Assembly: GCF_035474595.1 (NCBI RefSeq)
Contig: NZ_DATIND010000046.1
Location: 217,528-281,527 of the forward strand
Reading direction: 5' to 3'
Length of the DNA stretch: 64,000 nt
DNA from: Longimicrobium sp.
Lineage (GTDB): Bacteria; Gemmatimonadota; Gemmatimonadetes; Longimicrobiales; Longimicrobiaceae
A program made the translations under genes and the position numbers. Shown here piece after piece: positions 6,928-15,034 of this stretch (position 1 is its first letter; every line of letters begins with the position of its first letter). Under the pieces are notes generated by a model, which was not told the DNA's origin, did not search any database, and saw only the letters and a list, made by a program, of their open reading frames with translations.

Positions 6928-8199
6928 TCAGCGCTCGGCCAGATACTCGTGGATGGACGTCACCGCGACCGAGCCGTCGCCGACGGCGGAGCCCACGCGC
7001 TTGACGGCGCCCGCGCGCACGTCGCCGGCGGCGAAGACGCCGGGGCAGCTGGTTTCGCGCGGGAGCGGGGCGCGCTCCAGCGGCCAGCGCGGGCGCACGG
7101 CGTCGCCCGTCAGCAGGTAGCCGGCGTCGTCGCGCATCACGCCGTCGCCCAGCCAGTCCGTCTCCGGCGCGGCGCCGATGAACACGAACAGCGCCTCGCA
7201 CGCCACCTGCTCGGTATCCCCCGTCTCCACCCGCTGCATGGTGATGCGGCGCAGGCGCCCGTCTCCCTCGGCCGCGGCGATGGTGCAGCAGGGGCGCAGG
7301 GCGATGTTGGGCGCCGCGCGGATGCGGTCCAGCAGGTACTGCGACATGCGCTCGCCGAAGTCCTCCTCCAGCGCCAGCATGGTCACCGAGCGCGCGTATC
7401 GCGCCAGCAGCAGCGCGGCTTGGCCGGCGGAGTTCCCCGCGCCCAGCATGTACACGTCGCGCCCGCGCACCGCCGCCGCCTCGGCCGCGGCGGCGCCGTA
7501 GTACACGCCGCGGCCGATGAACTCGCCGCACCCCGGCGCGTCGATGGTGCGCCAGGCCACGCCGGTGGCCACGAGCACGGCATGCGCGCCCAGCTCCGCG
7601 CCGTCGTCCAGCCGGACCGTGCGGTAGTCGCCGTCCACGTGCAGCCCCGCCGCCGCGCGGGTGACCACGATCTCCACCCCGAACTTGCGCGCCTGCCGCA
7701 TGGCCCGCTCGGTGAGCTCGGCGCCGGTCAGGCCGTCGGGAAAGCCCAGGTAGTTCTCGATGCGCGCGCTCTGCGCCGCCTGCCCACCCGGCGCCTCGCG
7801 CTCCACGATCACCGTGCGCAGCCCCTCGGAGGCGCCGTAGACCGCGGCGGCCAGCCCCGCCGGTCCGGAGCCGGCGATCACCAGGTCGTAGAAGGGCGCC
7901 GCGGGCTCGGTGCGCAGCCCCACCTTCTCCGCCAGCGCCTCGGGCGAAGGGTCCGCCAGCCGCGAGCCGTCGGGAAAGACGAGGAGCGGAAGGCGCGCGC
8001 GCTCCTCCTCCGGCACCTGGGCCAGGATGGCGCGCGCGTCGGCGGAGACGGCGGGGTCGGACCACTGGTACGGCACGCGGCTGCGCGCCAGGAAGTCCTT
8101 CACCTCGTGCGTGCGCGCGCTCCAGCGGTCGCCCACCACGCGCACCGGCATTGGGTGCGGGGCGTGGGCGCGCGCGAGCTCGGGCGGGTGGGCGTCCAT
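6928..8199 (-). CDS. FAD/NAD(P)H oxidoreductase, thioredoxin-reductase-like, without CxxC, fused to a degenerate thioredoxin-like domain
   Basis: The 423-residue protein has two parts. Residues about 18-95 look like a glutaredoxin/thioredoxin fold (VRVVGDRWSART...LPLLVFPDGSRL) but the usual CxxC is replaced by W-S-A-R. Residues 104-423 form a thioredoxin-reductase-like flavoprotein: FAD Rossmann motif GSGPAG (110-115), NAD(P)H motif GAGNSAGQAA (253-262) and FAADVRAG-like FAAGDVRAGAVKRV near the end. The redox-active CxxC expected after GVYYG is AAAA (236-239). It therefore cannot act as a classical disulfide reductase; an electron-transfer or peroxide-related role is inferred. It lies 17 bases after the cyanophycinase gene, probably one operon. 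A later start at Met17 is possible. Confidence 0.88.
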   Translation of the reverse strand: MDAHPPELARAHAPHPMPVRVVGDRWSARTHEVKDFLARSRVPYQWSDPAVSADARAILAQVPEEERARLPLLVFPDGSRLADPSPEALAEKVGLRTEPAAPFYDLVIAGSGPAGLAAAVYGASEGLRTVIVEREAPGGQAAQSARIENYLGFPDGLTGAELTERAMRQARKFGVEIVVTRAAAGLHVDGDYRTVRLDDGAELGAHAVLVATGVAWRTIDAPGCGEFIGRGVYYGAAAAEAAAVRGRDVYMLGAGNSAGQAALLLARYARSVTMLALEEDFGERMSQYLLDRIRAAPNIALRPCCTIAAAEGDGRLRRITMQRVETGDTEQVACEALFVFIGAAPETDWLGDGVMRDDAGYLLTGDAVRPRWPLERAPLPRETSCPGVFAAGDVRAGAVKRVGSAVGDGSVAVTSIHEYLAER

Positions 8200-8216
8200 C
8201 GGGCCGGGGCGAGCGG

Positions 8217-9119
8217 TCAGGTGGTCTGCCGCTCGCGCGCGCGGCGGCTGGGCTGCGGCCGCACGTGCAGCAGCTCCTCGATCACCGTGCCGCCGGGGAG
8301 AAGGGGCCGGCCGCGCTTCACGTCGAAGCCGTAGCCGTCGGCCAGGATGTGCACCAGCGAGTCGGTCACGGCGATGATGTCGTCATCCCCCGCGGTGGGG
8401 GCGTTGGTGTGCGTCACGCGGCCGCCCAGCACCATCACCGCCCCCTCGCCGATCACGGTGAAGCGCTCGCCGGGCTCCACCTCGAGCGCGGTGTTCTCGT
8501 CGATCCCCACCCCCAGTACCTGCGGGTTGTGGGCGAAGACGGTGAACAGGCGGCTGGGCCGGCCGCGCTGGTTGAAGTGCGTGTCGACCACGGTGTCGCG
8601 CCAGTAGCCCAGCCCCGGCGCCAGCGAGACGTCGGCGCGGCGCACGGTGCCGTCGCTGCGCCCGCCGATGAACATCACGCTGCTCATGGCCGCCGCGCCC
8701 GCGCTGGTCCCGGCTACCACCATTCCCTCGCCGAACAGGCGCTCGCGGATCCCCTCGCAGAACTCCGTCCCCGCCATCAGCGCGGTCAGCCGCAGCTGGT
8801 CGCCGCCGGTGAAGAACACCGCGGTGGCGCGCCCCAGCGCGTCCAGGATCTCCTTCGACGACGCCTGGTTGCGCTCGGTGATGGGCGCGGGAAAGGCCTC
8901 GGCCACGCCGAGCTTCTCGAACAGCGGGCCGTAAGTGCGCACCTTTCCGAGCGGATCCTCGGAGGGCGACGAGCAGATGACGATGCGCGCCTGCCTGCCC
9001 CCGGCCATCTTCACCAGGTGCGGGAGGATGGTCATGTTCTCCTCGTCGGGGTCTTCCGCCCCGCCGATCACCAGCAGCCGTCCCATCCGGCGCCTGCCGT
9101 TCCCATTCTGGCTGGACAT
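8217..9119 (-). CDS. cphB: Cyanophycinase (S51 serine peptidase)
   Basis: A 300-residue intracellular exopeptidase of the S51 family that degrades cyanophycin (multi-L-arginyl-poly-L-aspartate) to beta-Asp-Arg dipeptides. The nucleophile is Ser139 in the elbow VVAGTSAGAAAMS; VFFTGGDQLRL and VDTHFNQRGRPSRL are also typical. A good GAGGGAGCGAC ribosome-binding site precedes ATG 9119. No cyanophycin synthetase gene is in the window, so either it is elsewhere or the enzyme serves imported or environmental cyanophycin. A related S51 peptidase (peptidase E type) is a less likely alternative because the length and motifs fit CphB. The downstream flavoprotein probably shares its transcript. Confidence 0.9.
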   Translation of the reverse strand: MSSQNGNGRRRMGRLLVIGGAEDPDEENMTILPHLVKMAGGRQARIVICSSPSEDPLGKVRTYGPLFEKLGVAEAFPAPITERNQASSKEILDALGRATAVFFTGGDQLRLTALMAGTEFCEGIRERLFGEGMVVAGTSAGAAAMSSVMFIGGRSDGTVRRADVSLAPGLGYWRDTVVDTHFNQRGRPSRLFTVFAHNPQVLGVGIDENTALEVEPGERFTVIGEGAVMVLGGRVTHTNAPTAGDDDIIAVTDSLVHILADGYGFDVKRGRPLLPGGTVIEELLHVRPQPSRRARERQTT

Positions 9120-9194
9120 GTCGCTCCCTCGTGTGCGTCCCGGCTACCTTCGTCGCGCGCAGAAGTGTCAAGGATCACGCCAGCCACGGCGCAG

Positions 9195-9300
9195 GCCCTC
9201 ACCCGAAAAATCGAGGAGGAGAAGACGTAACCGCCGTGTTCTCCTCCCCGATTTTTCGACCTCTCCCAAACTGCTGGGAGAGGTAACCGCAACAACGGCC
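9195..9300. repeat. Extragenic inverted repeat between SGNH and cyanophycinase genes
   Basis: The region holds an inverted pair built on CGAAAAATCGAGGAGGAGAA and its complement, and a second hairpin CTCTCCCA/TGGGAGAG. It resembles the CTCTCCC-type dispersed hairpins found elsewhere in the window. No gene is supported in 9120-9316. Confidence 0.6.
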
Positions 9301-9316
9301 TTCGGGAGATGATTCG

Positions 9317-9962
9317 CTAGGTGTAGATCACCGTCCACCGTACCGTGAAGTCGTGCTCCGCTACCACGCGGGCGATGGCGCGGGCGATCTTCTCGCCGCC
9401 GATGGACGAGGGCTCGATGGGATTCGCGTAGTCTTCCGGGCGGTTGCACACGGCGCGCAGCTCGATGACGGGAAGGCCGTGCTCCAGCGCCACGCGCAGG
9501 ATGCGGTCGTCGAACACGGCCATCGCCGTGGCCGCGAGCCGCGCCATCCGCGCGTCCGGGAAACCGCCGTTGTAGACCGTGCAGAGCACCAGCGGCAGCC
9601 CCGCCGCCATGACGTGGCGGAGCATGGCGCGGTAGTCCACCTCGAAGCCGTCGGCCAGCTCGGCGAGCCGCGCCAGCACCTGCGCGGAGCCGGTGGCCGG
9701 CTCGTCGAGCACGTTCACGTGCATCAGCAGGTCGTTGCCGCCCGCGCTCAGCACCAACACCGCCGCATCGTCCGGCACGTCGCCCATCTGCCGCGGCACG
9801 TCGCCGGTGGTGGCGCCGTCGACCGCCGCCAGCACGCATCGCCAGCCGTCCGGCAGCACCGCCTGCACCTGTGCGGCCACCTGCGGCCCGCCGCTGGTGT
9901 ACGCCCCGTTGTCCAGGATCGAATCGCCCCAGCAGCACCACGCTCCGCCCTCCCCCCGCCAT
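9317..9962 (-). pseudogene. SGNH/GDSL hydrolase gene interrupted by a single-base frameshift
   Basis: Two minus-strand frames must be joined to give one protein. The first frame starts at ATG 9962 and reads MAGGGRSVVLLG; the second continues DSILDNGAYTSGGPQVAAQV to the stop at 9317. The junction is a run of four C (plus strand 9927-9930); three would restore the frame and give about 214 residues. The joined product has the SGNH block I GDS and block III LSAGGND motifs; the last block is NPIEPSSIGGEKIA, lacking the usual Asp-x-x-His. Such enzymes are esterases or lipases. It may be a real mutation, a phase-variable run or an assembly error. Confidence 0.8.
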
Positions 9963-10032
9963 CCGCTCGACTCCAGGATCCGGGTCCGCACGCCGCACTC
10001 GCGCCCGCCCCTCGAGGCGGGCGCGGGTCGAA

Positions 10033-10611
10033 TCATCCCTTCACCCTGTTGACGATCTCCGACGCCTTGCGTCCCACACCCTCCATCGCGGCCGCGGTGG
10101 CGCCGTGGATCGCCTCGCCGACCGCCTCGGCCTTGCCCAGCAGCGTGCCGGGGCCGGCGTCCAGGCGCTTCAGGCGGCTCTCGGCCCACTCGTAGTGCTT
10201 TTCCTCGTCGCGGGCGGCGCGGCGCAGCACCTCGGCGATGGCGTCGGGATGCGGGCGCTCGGCGGCGGCCGCGTACTTCGCCACGCTCTCGCCCTCGTTG
10301 GCCTTGAAGGCCAGGATCAGCGCGCGGTCGCTCCCCGCCAGCTTGCCCAGCGACTGCACGGCCAGCTTGAACGGGCTGCTGGACGCGTGCGGCCCCTCCG
10401 CCGGGGTGCCGCCGGCGGCACGGACGAGCTCGGTCAGCTCCCGCACGTGGCGCTCGTGGTCGCGCCGGAAGCCTTCCAGCGTTTCGCGGTAGGTGACGCT
10501 CTCCACGCTCTCGATGGCGATGGTGTAGGCGCCGATGGCGTCGTGGTCCAGCCGCAGCAGGTCGTTCAGCTCGGCGATCAGCTTCGCGCCGCTCACGGGT
10601 TCATCGGCCAT
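10033..10611 (-). CDS. Ferritin-like / DUF2383-type four-helix protein
   Basis: The 192-residue protein is all-helical, with two helix-pair repeats carrying acidic and His residues typical of ferritin-like folds: LLRLDHDAIGAYTIAIESVE, FRRDHERHVRELTEL, and later RRAARDEEKHYEWAESRL. This resembles the PA2169/DUF2383 group. The C-terminal segment (about 155-192) is an extra Ala/Gly-rich amphipathic helix. GGAGAGAGTGAC precedes the ATG. The protein is likely cytosolic; iron or other metal binding is inferred from the paired E/H positions, but not all diiron ligands are obvious. The frameshifted SGNH gene follows 70 bases downstream. Confidence 0.82.
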   Translation of the reverse strand: MADEPVSGAKLIAELNDLLRLDHDAIGAYTIAIESVESVTYRETLEGFRRDHERHVRELTELVRAAGGTPAEGPHASSSPFKLAVQSLGKLAGSDRALILAFKANEGESVAKYAAAAERPHPDAIAEVLRRAARDEEKHYEWAESRLKRLDAGPGTLLGKAEAVGEAIHGATAAAMEGVGRKASEIVNRVKG

Positions 10612-10715
10612 GTCACTCTCTCCACGTTCGGGTTCACAGGGAGAGCGGCGGGAAGGCGAAACCCGTGCCGAACCGGAAGCAGCGTCCGGATTGATATGGT
10701 GGGGGAGGATTGGTG

Positions 10716-10955
10716 TTATGGCCTTTGTTTTCGTCTGCGAGCCAGCTGTTCGCGCACTCCTTTCAGCCCGAAGCTCCGGTATGCCGCAAATTCCTCGTGG
10801 TCCGCAGGCGGAGTGCGGTGTGGCTCCTCGTCCAGCCCATCGAGCAGCGTGCAGTCGAATGCCCGGTCGATCTCCGCCATTTCCGCTTGATACTCAGGAT
10901 CCGACGCAGCTTCGCGATATGCATCGCGGAGTTGCTCGTTGCGTGAGGGGTCCAT
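10716..10955 (-). CDS. Small acidic hypothetical protein downstream of the PIN gene
   Basis: A 79-residue protein beginning MDPSRNEQLRDAYREAASDP. The N-terminal two-thirds is a strongly acidic helix (EYQAEMAEIDRAFDCTLLDG), the end is basic (LARRRKQRP). Size, charge and helix pattern fit an antitoxin-like protein but no DNA-binding motif is clear. It starts 27 bases after the stop of the PIN-domain reading frame, on the same strand, so it probably belongs to the same transcript. Function unknown; the antitoxin idea is inference from context. Confidence 0.6.
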   Translation of the reverse strand: MDPSRNEQLRDAYREAASDPEYQAEMAEIDRAFDCTLLDGLDEEPHRTPPADHEEFAAYRSFGLKGVREQLARRRKQRP

Positions 10956-10982
10956 TCGACCTCGGTGGGACGCGGGTGCTGG

Positions 10983-11479
10983 CTAGGAGCGAAGCCACAA
11001 CGCCGCGCGAAGGGCGGCTTGAGGCTCCGCTTCGGGATTATAGGTGGCCACCCCCTCGGCTTGGGCAACCTCTAGCAGAGGGCGGTCGCAGGAGATGAGC
11101 ACCAACGGCAGCGGTTTACAGAGCAGCGCCGCCTTCCGGGCACTGGCGAGATGGAGAATATCCATCGCCCCGGTGGCGCGATCATGGTGCTTCTCCACGA
11201 GCGCGAGCGAATCCGCCACTACTGGAGCGTCCACGCGAAAGAAGTCGAACGCGCGCGGGAAATCCTTGTGGAACTCAGGCACAGCCGTTCGGTATCGCGA
11301 GGCGGTGATCAGGCCCGAGCGACGCTTCTTCCCGAGAGCCGACAGCAGTTCCAGCGCTACGAACTCGGATACGAAACCCCGGACGTTCCGGAGAGCCATC
11401 GCACTCTTCACGTTCGGGTTCCGTCTTCATTCACGTAGGCCTTCACCAGCGCGCTTGCGTCCCAGAAGAGGCTGCTCAC
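10983..11479 (-). pseudogene. PIN-domain ribonuclease-like toxin, split by a single-base frameshift
   Basis: The first frame starts at GTG 11479 and encodes SSLFWDASALVKAYVNEDGT with the first PIN aspartate, then stops at 11408. The rest of the domain is in another frame, 10983 to about 11411, and carries the remaining acidic residues: SEFVALELLSA, GAMDILHLASA and SCDRPLLE. Joining them with one added base near 11409-11412 gives a normal PIN protein of about 165 residues. The GTG start overlaps the stop of the upstream small gene (GTGA). PIN toxins are Mg-dependent RNases. As it stands the catalytic domain is broken, so it is either inactive or a sequencing error. Confidence 0.78.
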
Positions 11480-11673
11480 GTGAGCCGCAGCGTCCGGAGG
11501 ATGAACGCCCACCACCGTGGGCGCTGCCTGACGGTGATTCTCGGCCGGGAGAGCGGCTCCGTGGCGAGCTGGACGCCGGCGGCGCGCATCCTTGCGAGGA
11601 CGATCCGTTCCACCTCGTCCTCGTCCTGAGGCCAGAGGTCGAGGGTGTCGAGGTCGTTCAGCTGCGTTTCCAT
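11476..11673 (-). CDS. Small protein coupled to the PIN gene, candidate antitoxin
   Basis: A 65-residue protein from ATG 11673 (a GTG at 11685 would add four residues). The N-terminal half is acidic (QLNDLDTLDLWPQDEDEVER), the C-terminal half basic and aromatic (RPRITVRQRPRWWAFILRTL). Its stop overlaps the PIN start by four bases, the arrangement usual for type II toxin-antitoxin pairs. It does not match a DNA-binding family I can name, so its identity as the antitoxin rests on position and size only. Confidence 0.55.
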   Translation of the reverse strand: METQLNDLDTLDLWPQDEDEVERIVLARMRAAGVQLATEPLSRPRITVRQRPRWWAFILRTLRLT

Positions 11674-11685
11674 GTCTCTGCTCAC

Positions 11686-12073
11686 ATGAGGGTCGAGTCG
11701 CGGAAATCGCCTTAACTCTCATCCCGAACGGCGCCGCTGTCAAGAGTGCAAGAAGGTGGGCTAACCCGCGCTTTTACCACTACTTACCGGCCTCCGGCAG
11801 CACATCGATCGACAAGCTGGACGGCACTTTTCTCTTCATCTCCAAGCTATGTCGTGAGATGCGGCCGCTCCGTCTGCGCCAGCTCGGGCTAGGAGTAGCC
11901 AAAATCTTCGTCCGTGCCGGGAAGTCGTGTCGTTTCGCATGCGGTTGGGGGGCGGGTGGCGGAAGCCCGTTTCCGGCACTGTGTTTGTCCCCTTTGTCCT
12001 TGTAAGATGTAAGGCATCTATCGGGCGCGCCGGGACGTTGCGGCGCGCGGCCCCGCGACAATGAGGAGGCAGA
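11686..12073. other. 388-base intergenic region without recognised gene
   Basis: Divergent upstream region of the PIN module and the TPR gene at 12074. It is less G+C-rich than the genes, so it should contain both promoters, but no clear -35/-10 pair stands out. No RNA gene or repeat was recognised. Confidence 0.5.
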
Positions 12074-13336
12074 ATGGGCGCTCGCCGTCGCAGCGTCTCC
12101 GAACTTCCGCGCGCCCCCCTCCAGATGGTGCATCCCGCCGCCATTCCGGGCGCGGCCGTTCCCGGCGCGGAAATCATGGCGGATCTCGAATCCGGTATGG
12201 GCGTCGTGCTCTGCTCCCTGTTCCGGACGGCGCTGGCGTGGAGCAACGATCCCGGGCCGCCCATGGCCGAGCTGGCGGCCCTCGAGGAGCACGCCCTGGC
12301 GCGGCTGGACGAGGACGAGTGCTGGCCCGCCGCGGCGGTGATCGCGGCGCAGCTCGCGGCGGAGCGTGCGGACCGCGCCCAGGTCGCGCAGGCGTGCTTC
12401 TGCATCGCGGACTGGGCGCTCGCGCGGAACGCCGGCGCGACCGCACAGGCGTTCATGCTCTTGGCAGCGCTTGTCTGTCCGCGCCACCCGCGCTACGCGT
12501 GGGCCGCGGGCCGCATGCTGAGGGGCAACGGCCGCATGCGCGAGGCGGAGTTCTGGCTGGAGCGGAGCCACCGCGTGGCGGTGTGGACGGGCGACGCATA
12601 CGCGCAGAGCATCGCGCTGAGCAGCCTCGGGATGCTGGCGTACACGGGCGGAAATTTCGGGATGGCCGAGCGGCGGCTGAAAGAAGCGCTGTTCGTCGCG
12701 ACGCGTCAGGGATCGCGGGTACTCGAAGGGGAGGTCCTGCACAACCTGATGGTGATCGAGACGGAACGGCACGAGCTGGCCCGGGCCGAAGAGTACGGCG
12801 TACGAGCCATGGAGATCTATCTCTCCGACCATGAACGCTTACCGGCTCTCGCGCACGATATCGCGAACCTGTGGATAGCCCAGGGCCACTTTGGCCGTGC
12901 GCTGCCGGTGCTTCTTTGCGTAGCCGGCCATCTTCCGGATCCGGCGGAGAGATTCCAGACCTATTCGGCCGCGGCGCGTGCGGCGGGTGGGGCGTGTGAT
13001 GAGGATGCGTTTGACGCGGTCTGGACAGGAGCTTGGGAATGCGAGGCGACGGTCGGCATCGACCGCCTCAGTGCCGCGGCGTTCCTGGAAATGGGAAGGG
13101 GAGCGTCGACCCTGCGTCGCTGGGACCAGGCGATCGACGCGTTTGAAGCCGCGCTCGCGGTCGCATCCCGGCGCGGTGAGGCGGATGTGCGGTTCAAGGC
13201 CGAAGCCGCGCTGGAGCTGGCAAGAAAGCGGGAGGGCGCGGCCGAACGTGTGCCGGTGGTGTCACGGCGCACGGCAGCGGCAGACCAAGTCGCATCCGAC
13301 GTGATTCGCGCGCTGGTGCCGGCCCTCCCGGATTGA
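12074..13336 (+). CDS. TPR-repeat protein
   Basis: The 420-residue protein starts at ATG 12074 behind a strong GAGGAGG site seven bases upstream. After a basic N-terminus, residues about 50-390 form Ala-rich helix pairs of tetratricopeptide type, such as YAQSIALSSLGMLAYTGGNF and RRWDQAIDAFEAALAVASRR. There is no signal peptide and no catalytic or DNA-binding domain, so it is probably a cytosolic scaffold. It resembles a second TPR protein at 20438-21742 in general architecture. Its stop codon abuts the stop of the converging lipoprotein gene with no gap. Confidence 0.82.
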   Translation: MGARRRSVSELPRAPLQMVHPAAIPGAAVPGAEIMADLESGMGVVLCSLFRTALAWSNDPGPPMAELAALEEHALARLDEDECWPAAAVIAAQLAAERADRAQVAQACFCIADWALARNAGATAQAFMLLAALVCPRHPRYAWAAGRMLRGNGRMREAEFWLERSHRVAVWTGDAYAQSIALSSLGMLAYTGGNFGMAERRLKEALFVATRQGSRVLEGEVLHNLMVIETERHELARAEEYGVRAMEIYLSDHERLPALAHDIANLWIAQGHFGRALPVLLCVAGHLPDPAERFQTYSAAARAAGGACDEDAFDAVWTGAWECEATVGIDRLSAAAFLEMGRGASTLRRWDQAIDAFEAALAVASRRGEADVRFKAEAALELARKREGAAERVPVVSRRTAAADQVASDVIRALVPALPD

Positions 13337-13549
13337 TCAGTGGCCCGAACCCAGGCCGTTCCCCCCGGGCGTCGTGGAAGTGGTCTCCGTGGCGGCGGAA
13401 GTGTCCGGCGGAGTGGTGACGTGCCCGCTACCCAACGTACTCCCGCCGTCATAGCGCGGCGCCGAGGGACGGTTCGACGCGGTGGGCGACTGCCCGCAGG
13501 CGGCAAGCAGGGCGGCGGTGGCAAGGGCGAGCGCGAGCTTGCTTCTCAT
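13337..13549 (-). CDS. Small lipoprotein with two LGSGH motifs
   Basis: A 70-residue secreted lipoprotein: signal peptide MRSKLALALATAALLAACGQ with lipobox LLAAC (Cys18), then a Ser/Thr/Pro-rich low-complexity chain. The mature part contains GGSTLGSGH in the middle and GGNGLGSGH as its exact C-terminus, a repeated motif with a terminal His. GAGG lies about 10 bases before ATG 13549. I recall similar short Gly-Ser-Gly-His or -Asn ended peptides in Longimicrobium-like genomes, but no function is known. The gene is divergent from the AraC-like regulator at 13661. Confidence 0.78.
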   Translation of the reverse strand: MRSKLALALATAALLAACGQSPTASNRPSAPRYDGGSTLGSGHVTTPPDTSAATETTSTTPGGNGLGSGH

Positions 13550-13660
13550 CGGAGCTGACCTCTCTGTGTGAGAACGGGTGAGACGCGAACACCGAAACAT
13601 AGGGGTCAACGTGGACGCAGCCACACACCGACTGCATGAAATGAGTGTGTCACGCGCCGA

Positions 13661-14524
13661 ATGGGCGGTGCCGTGACGCGCGCGGACGAGCGCACGGTGC
13701 TCATCACCGCCACGCCGGCGCTGCGGCGGCTGGCCGGGCGCACCGGCATCTACCAGCCGCGCTGGTTCAACGGGTGGGACGACCTGGCCGAGGCGATGGC
13801 GACCGCGCCGCCCGCCACGACCGTGCTGGCCGACGCCTATCTCGGCTCTGCGCCCGGCGAGGGCCCGTCGCCGCGGATCCGGGAGCTGCTGGAGTGGCGG
13901 CCCAGCATCCCGCTCGTGGCCGCGCTGCCGCTGAAGCCCGAGCGCGCGGCCGACCTGCGCGCGCTGTTCGGCTGGGGCGTGAGCCAGGTGCTGGACCTGG
14001 TGCTGGAGACGCGTCCCGCCGCGGTGCAGGCGCGGCTGCGCGACGCCCGCGCCCGCCCGCTGAAGCGCCGCGTGGAGGCCATCCTCTCGGCGTACGCGTC
14101 CGAGAACGCGCGCAACCTGCTGCGCGCGGCGTGCGAGGCGGCGGTGGAAGGCGGTGGTGCGCCGGAGATGGCCGCGCTCTTCGGCGCGGACCCGCGCACG
14201 GTGGCGGGGTGGTGCCGCCGCGAGGGCCTTCCCGCGCCGCGCCGGCTGCTGGCGTGGATGCGCGTGCTGCTGGCGGCGTCGCTGCTGGAGGAGCGTGGGC
14301 GCAGCATCGTGAACTCCGCGCGGGGGGCGGGATACGCGACCGACCACGCGCTGCGCCGGGCCATGCGCGAGCTGGTGGACGGCGACCCGTCCACCATCGC
14401 GCGAAAGGAGCTGTTCGGGCGCGCCGCGGACCGCTTCAACGCCGAGCTTCGCGATCTGCGCGAGGAGGCGCGCGAGCGGCGGCGCCCGCTCCCGGGAAGC
14501 CGGGCCGGCGCGCTGTACGGCTGA
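13661..14524 (+). CDS. AraC-like helix-turn-helix regulator
   Basis: The 287-residue protein has an N-terminal receiver-like or sensory half (about 1-130: TVLITATPALRRL, TTVLADAYLGSAPG, IPLVAALPLKPE) without phospho-acceptor signature, and a C-terminal AraC-like domain (about 140-265). In that domain RTVAGWCRREGLPAPRRLLAW and SARGAGYATDHALRRAMREL correspond to the two helix-turn-helix units. It should bind DNA as a transcription regulator. Its neighbour across a 110-base divergent region is the LGSGH lipoprotein, a possible target. Start at ATG 13661; a GTG four codons later is possible. Confidence 0.75.
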   Translation: MGGAVTRADERTVLITATPALRRLAGRTGIYQPRWFNGWDDLAEAMATAPPATTVLADAYLGSAPGEGPSPRIRELLEWRPSIPLVAALPLKPERAADLRALFGWGVSQVLDLVLETRPAAVQARLRDARARPLKRRVEAILSAYASENARNLLRAACEAAVEGGGAPEMAALFGADPRTVAGWCRREGLPAPRRLLAWMRVLLAASLLEERGRSIVNSARGAGYATDHALRRAMRELVDGDPSTIARKELFGRAADRFNAELRDLREEARERRRPLPGSRAGALYG

Positions 14525-15034
14525 GTCGGCGCATGGTCAGCCGGTCATCCATGCGCCTATCTCCATCTCCCGTTTTCATCCCCCGGTTTTCCTGAAATCT
14601 CACGCGGAGACGCGGAGACGCAGAGAACTCATCGCCCAACGGAGTTCCTCTGCGTCTCCGTGTCTCCGCGTCTCCGCGTGAGATTTTTGGGAGATTCCGG
14701 TCCGCGATGTGACCGGGTCCATGCTACAGATTCGGTATGTTTCGTGCCTTCAAGCGCAAACACCCGGTTCCCGCTCTGGTCTGGTAAATCGCCCGTAAGT
14801 CTTGGCGAACGCAGAGCTTGTGCGCGGTGGGAAACGGGAATGCGGCGTATACGGCTAAATCGAAGATTGGCCGCTTTGCGCATAAAGCGAACGAAGACGT
14901 ACCGACCCACGTGACGCGCGTTTAGTTTCGTTCGTCAGCATCTCCGCAGACGATCTCCCCCATACCGACCTGCCGCCAGGCTTCCACACAAAGCACGGCG
15001 CAAGCAGCATCCGCGTCTTCGTGATAACGGAGAC
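14525..15034. other. 510-base gene-free region
   Basis: Apart from the large hairpin repeat at 14596-14685, nothing is recognised. The final 150 bases should hold the promoter of the EAL-domain gene at 15035. Short reading frames here have no protein-like composition. Confidence 0.5.
14596..14685. repeat. Large hairpin repeat of CTCACGCGGAGACG type, copy 1
   Basis: The left arm begins ATCTCACGCGGAGACGCGG and the right arm is its near-exact reverse complement, with a loop of about 22 bases. Copies with the same arms lie at 44650-44720 and 58140-58206. The arms themselves are built of short GGAGACGC repeats. Confidence 0.8.

Noticed and set aside
11686..12073. Small RNA or tRNA in the gap before the TPR gene
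   Set aside because: No cloverleaf, terminator-bounded unit or conserved RNA motif could be found by eye.
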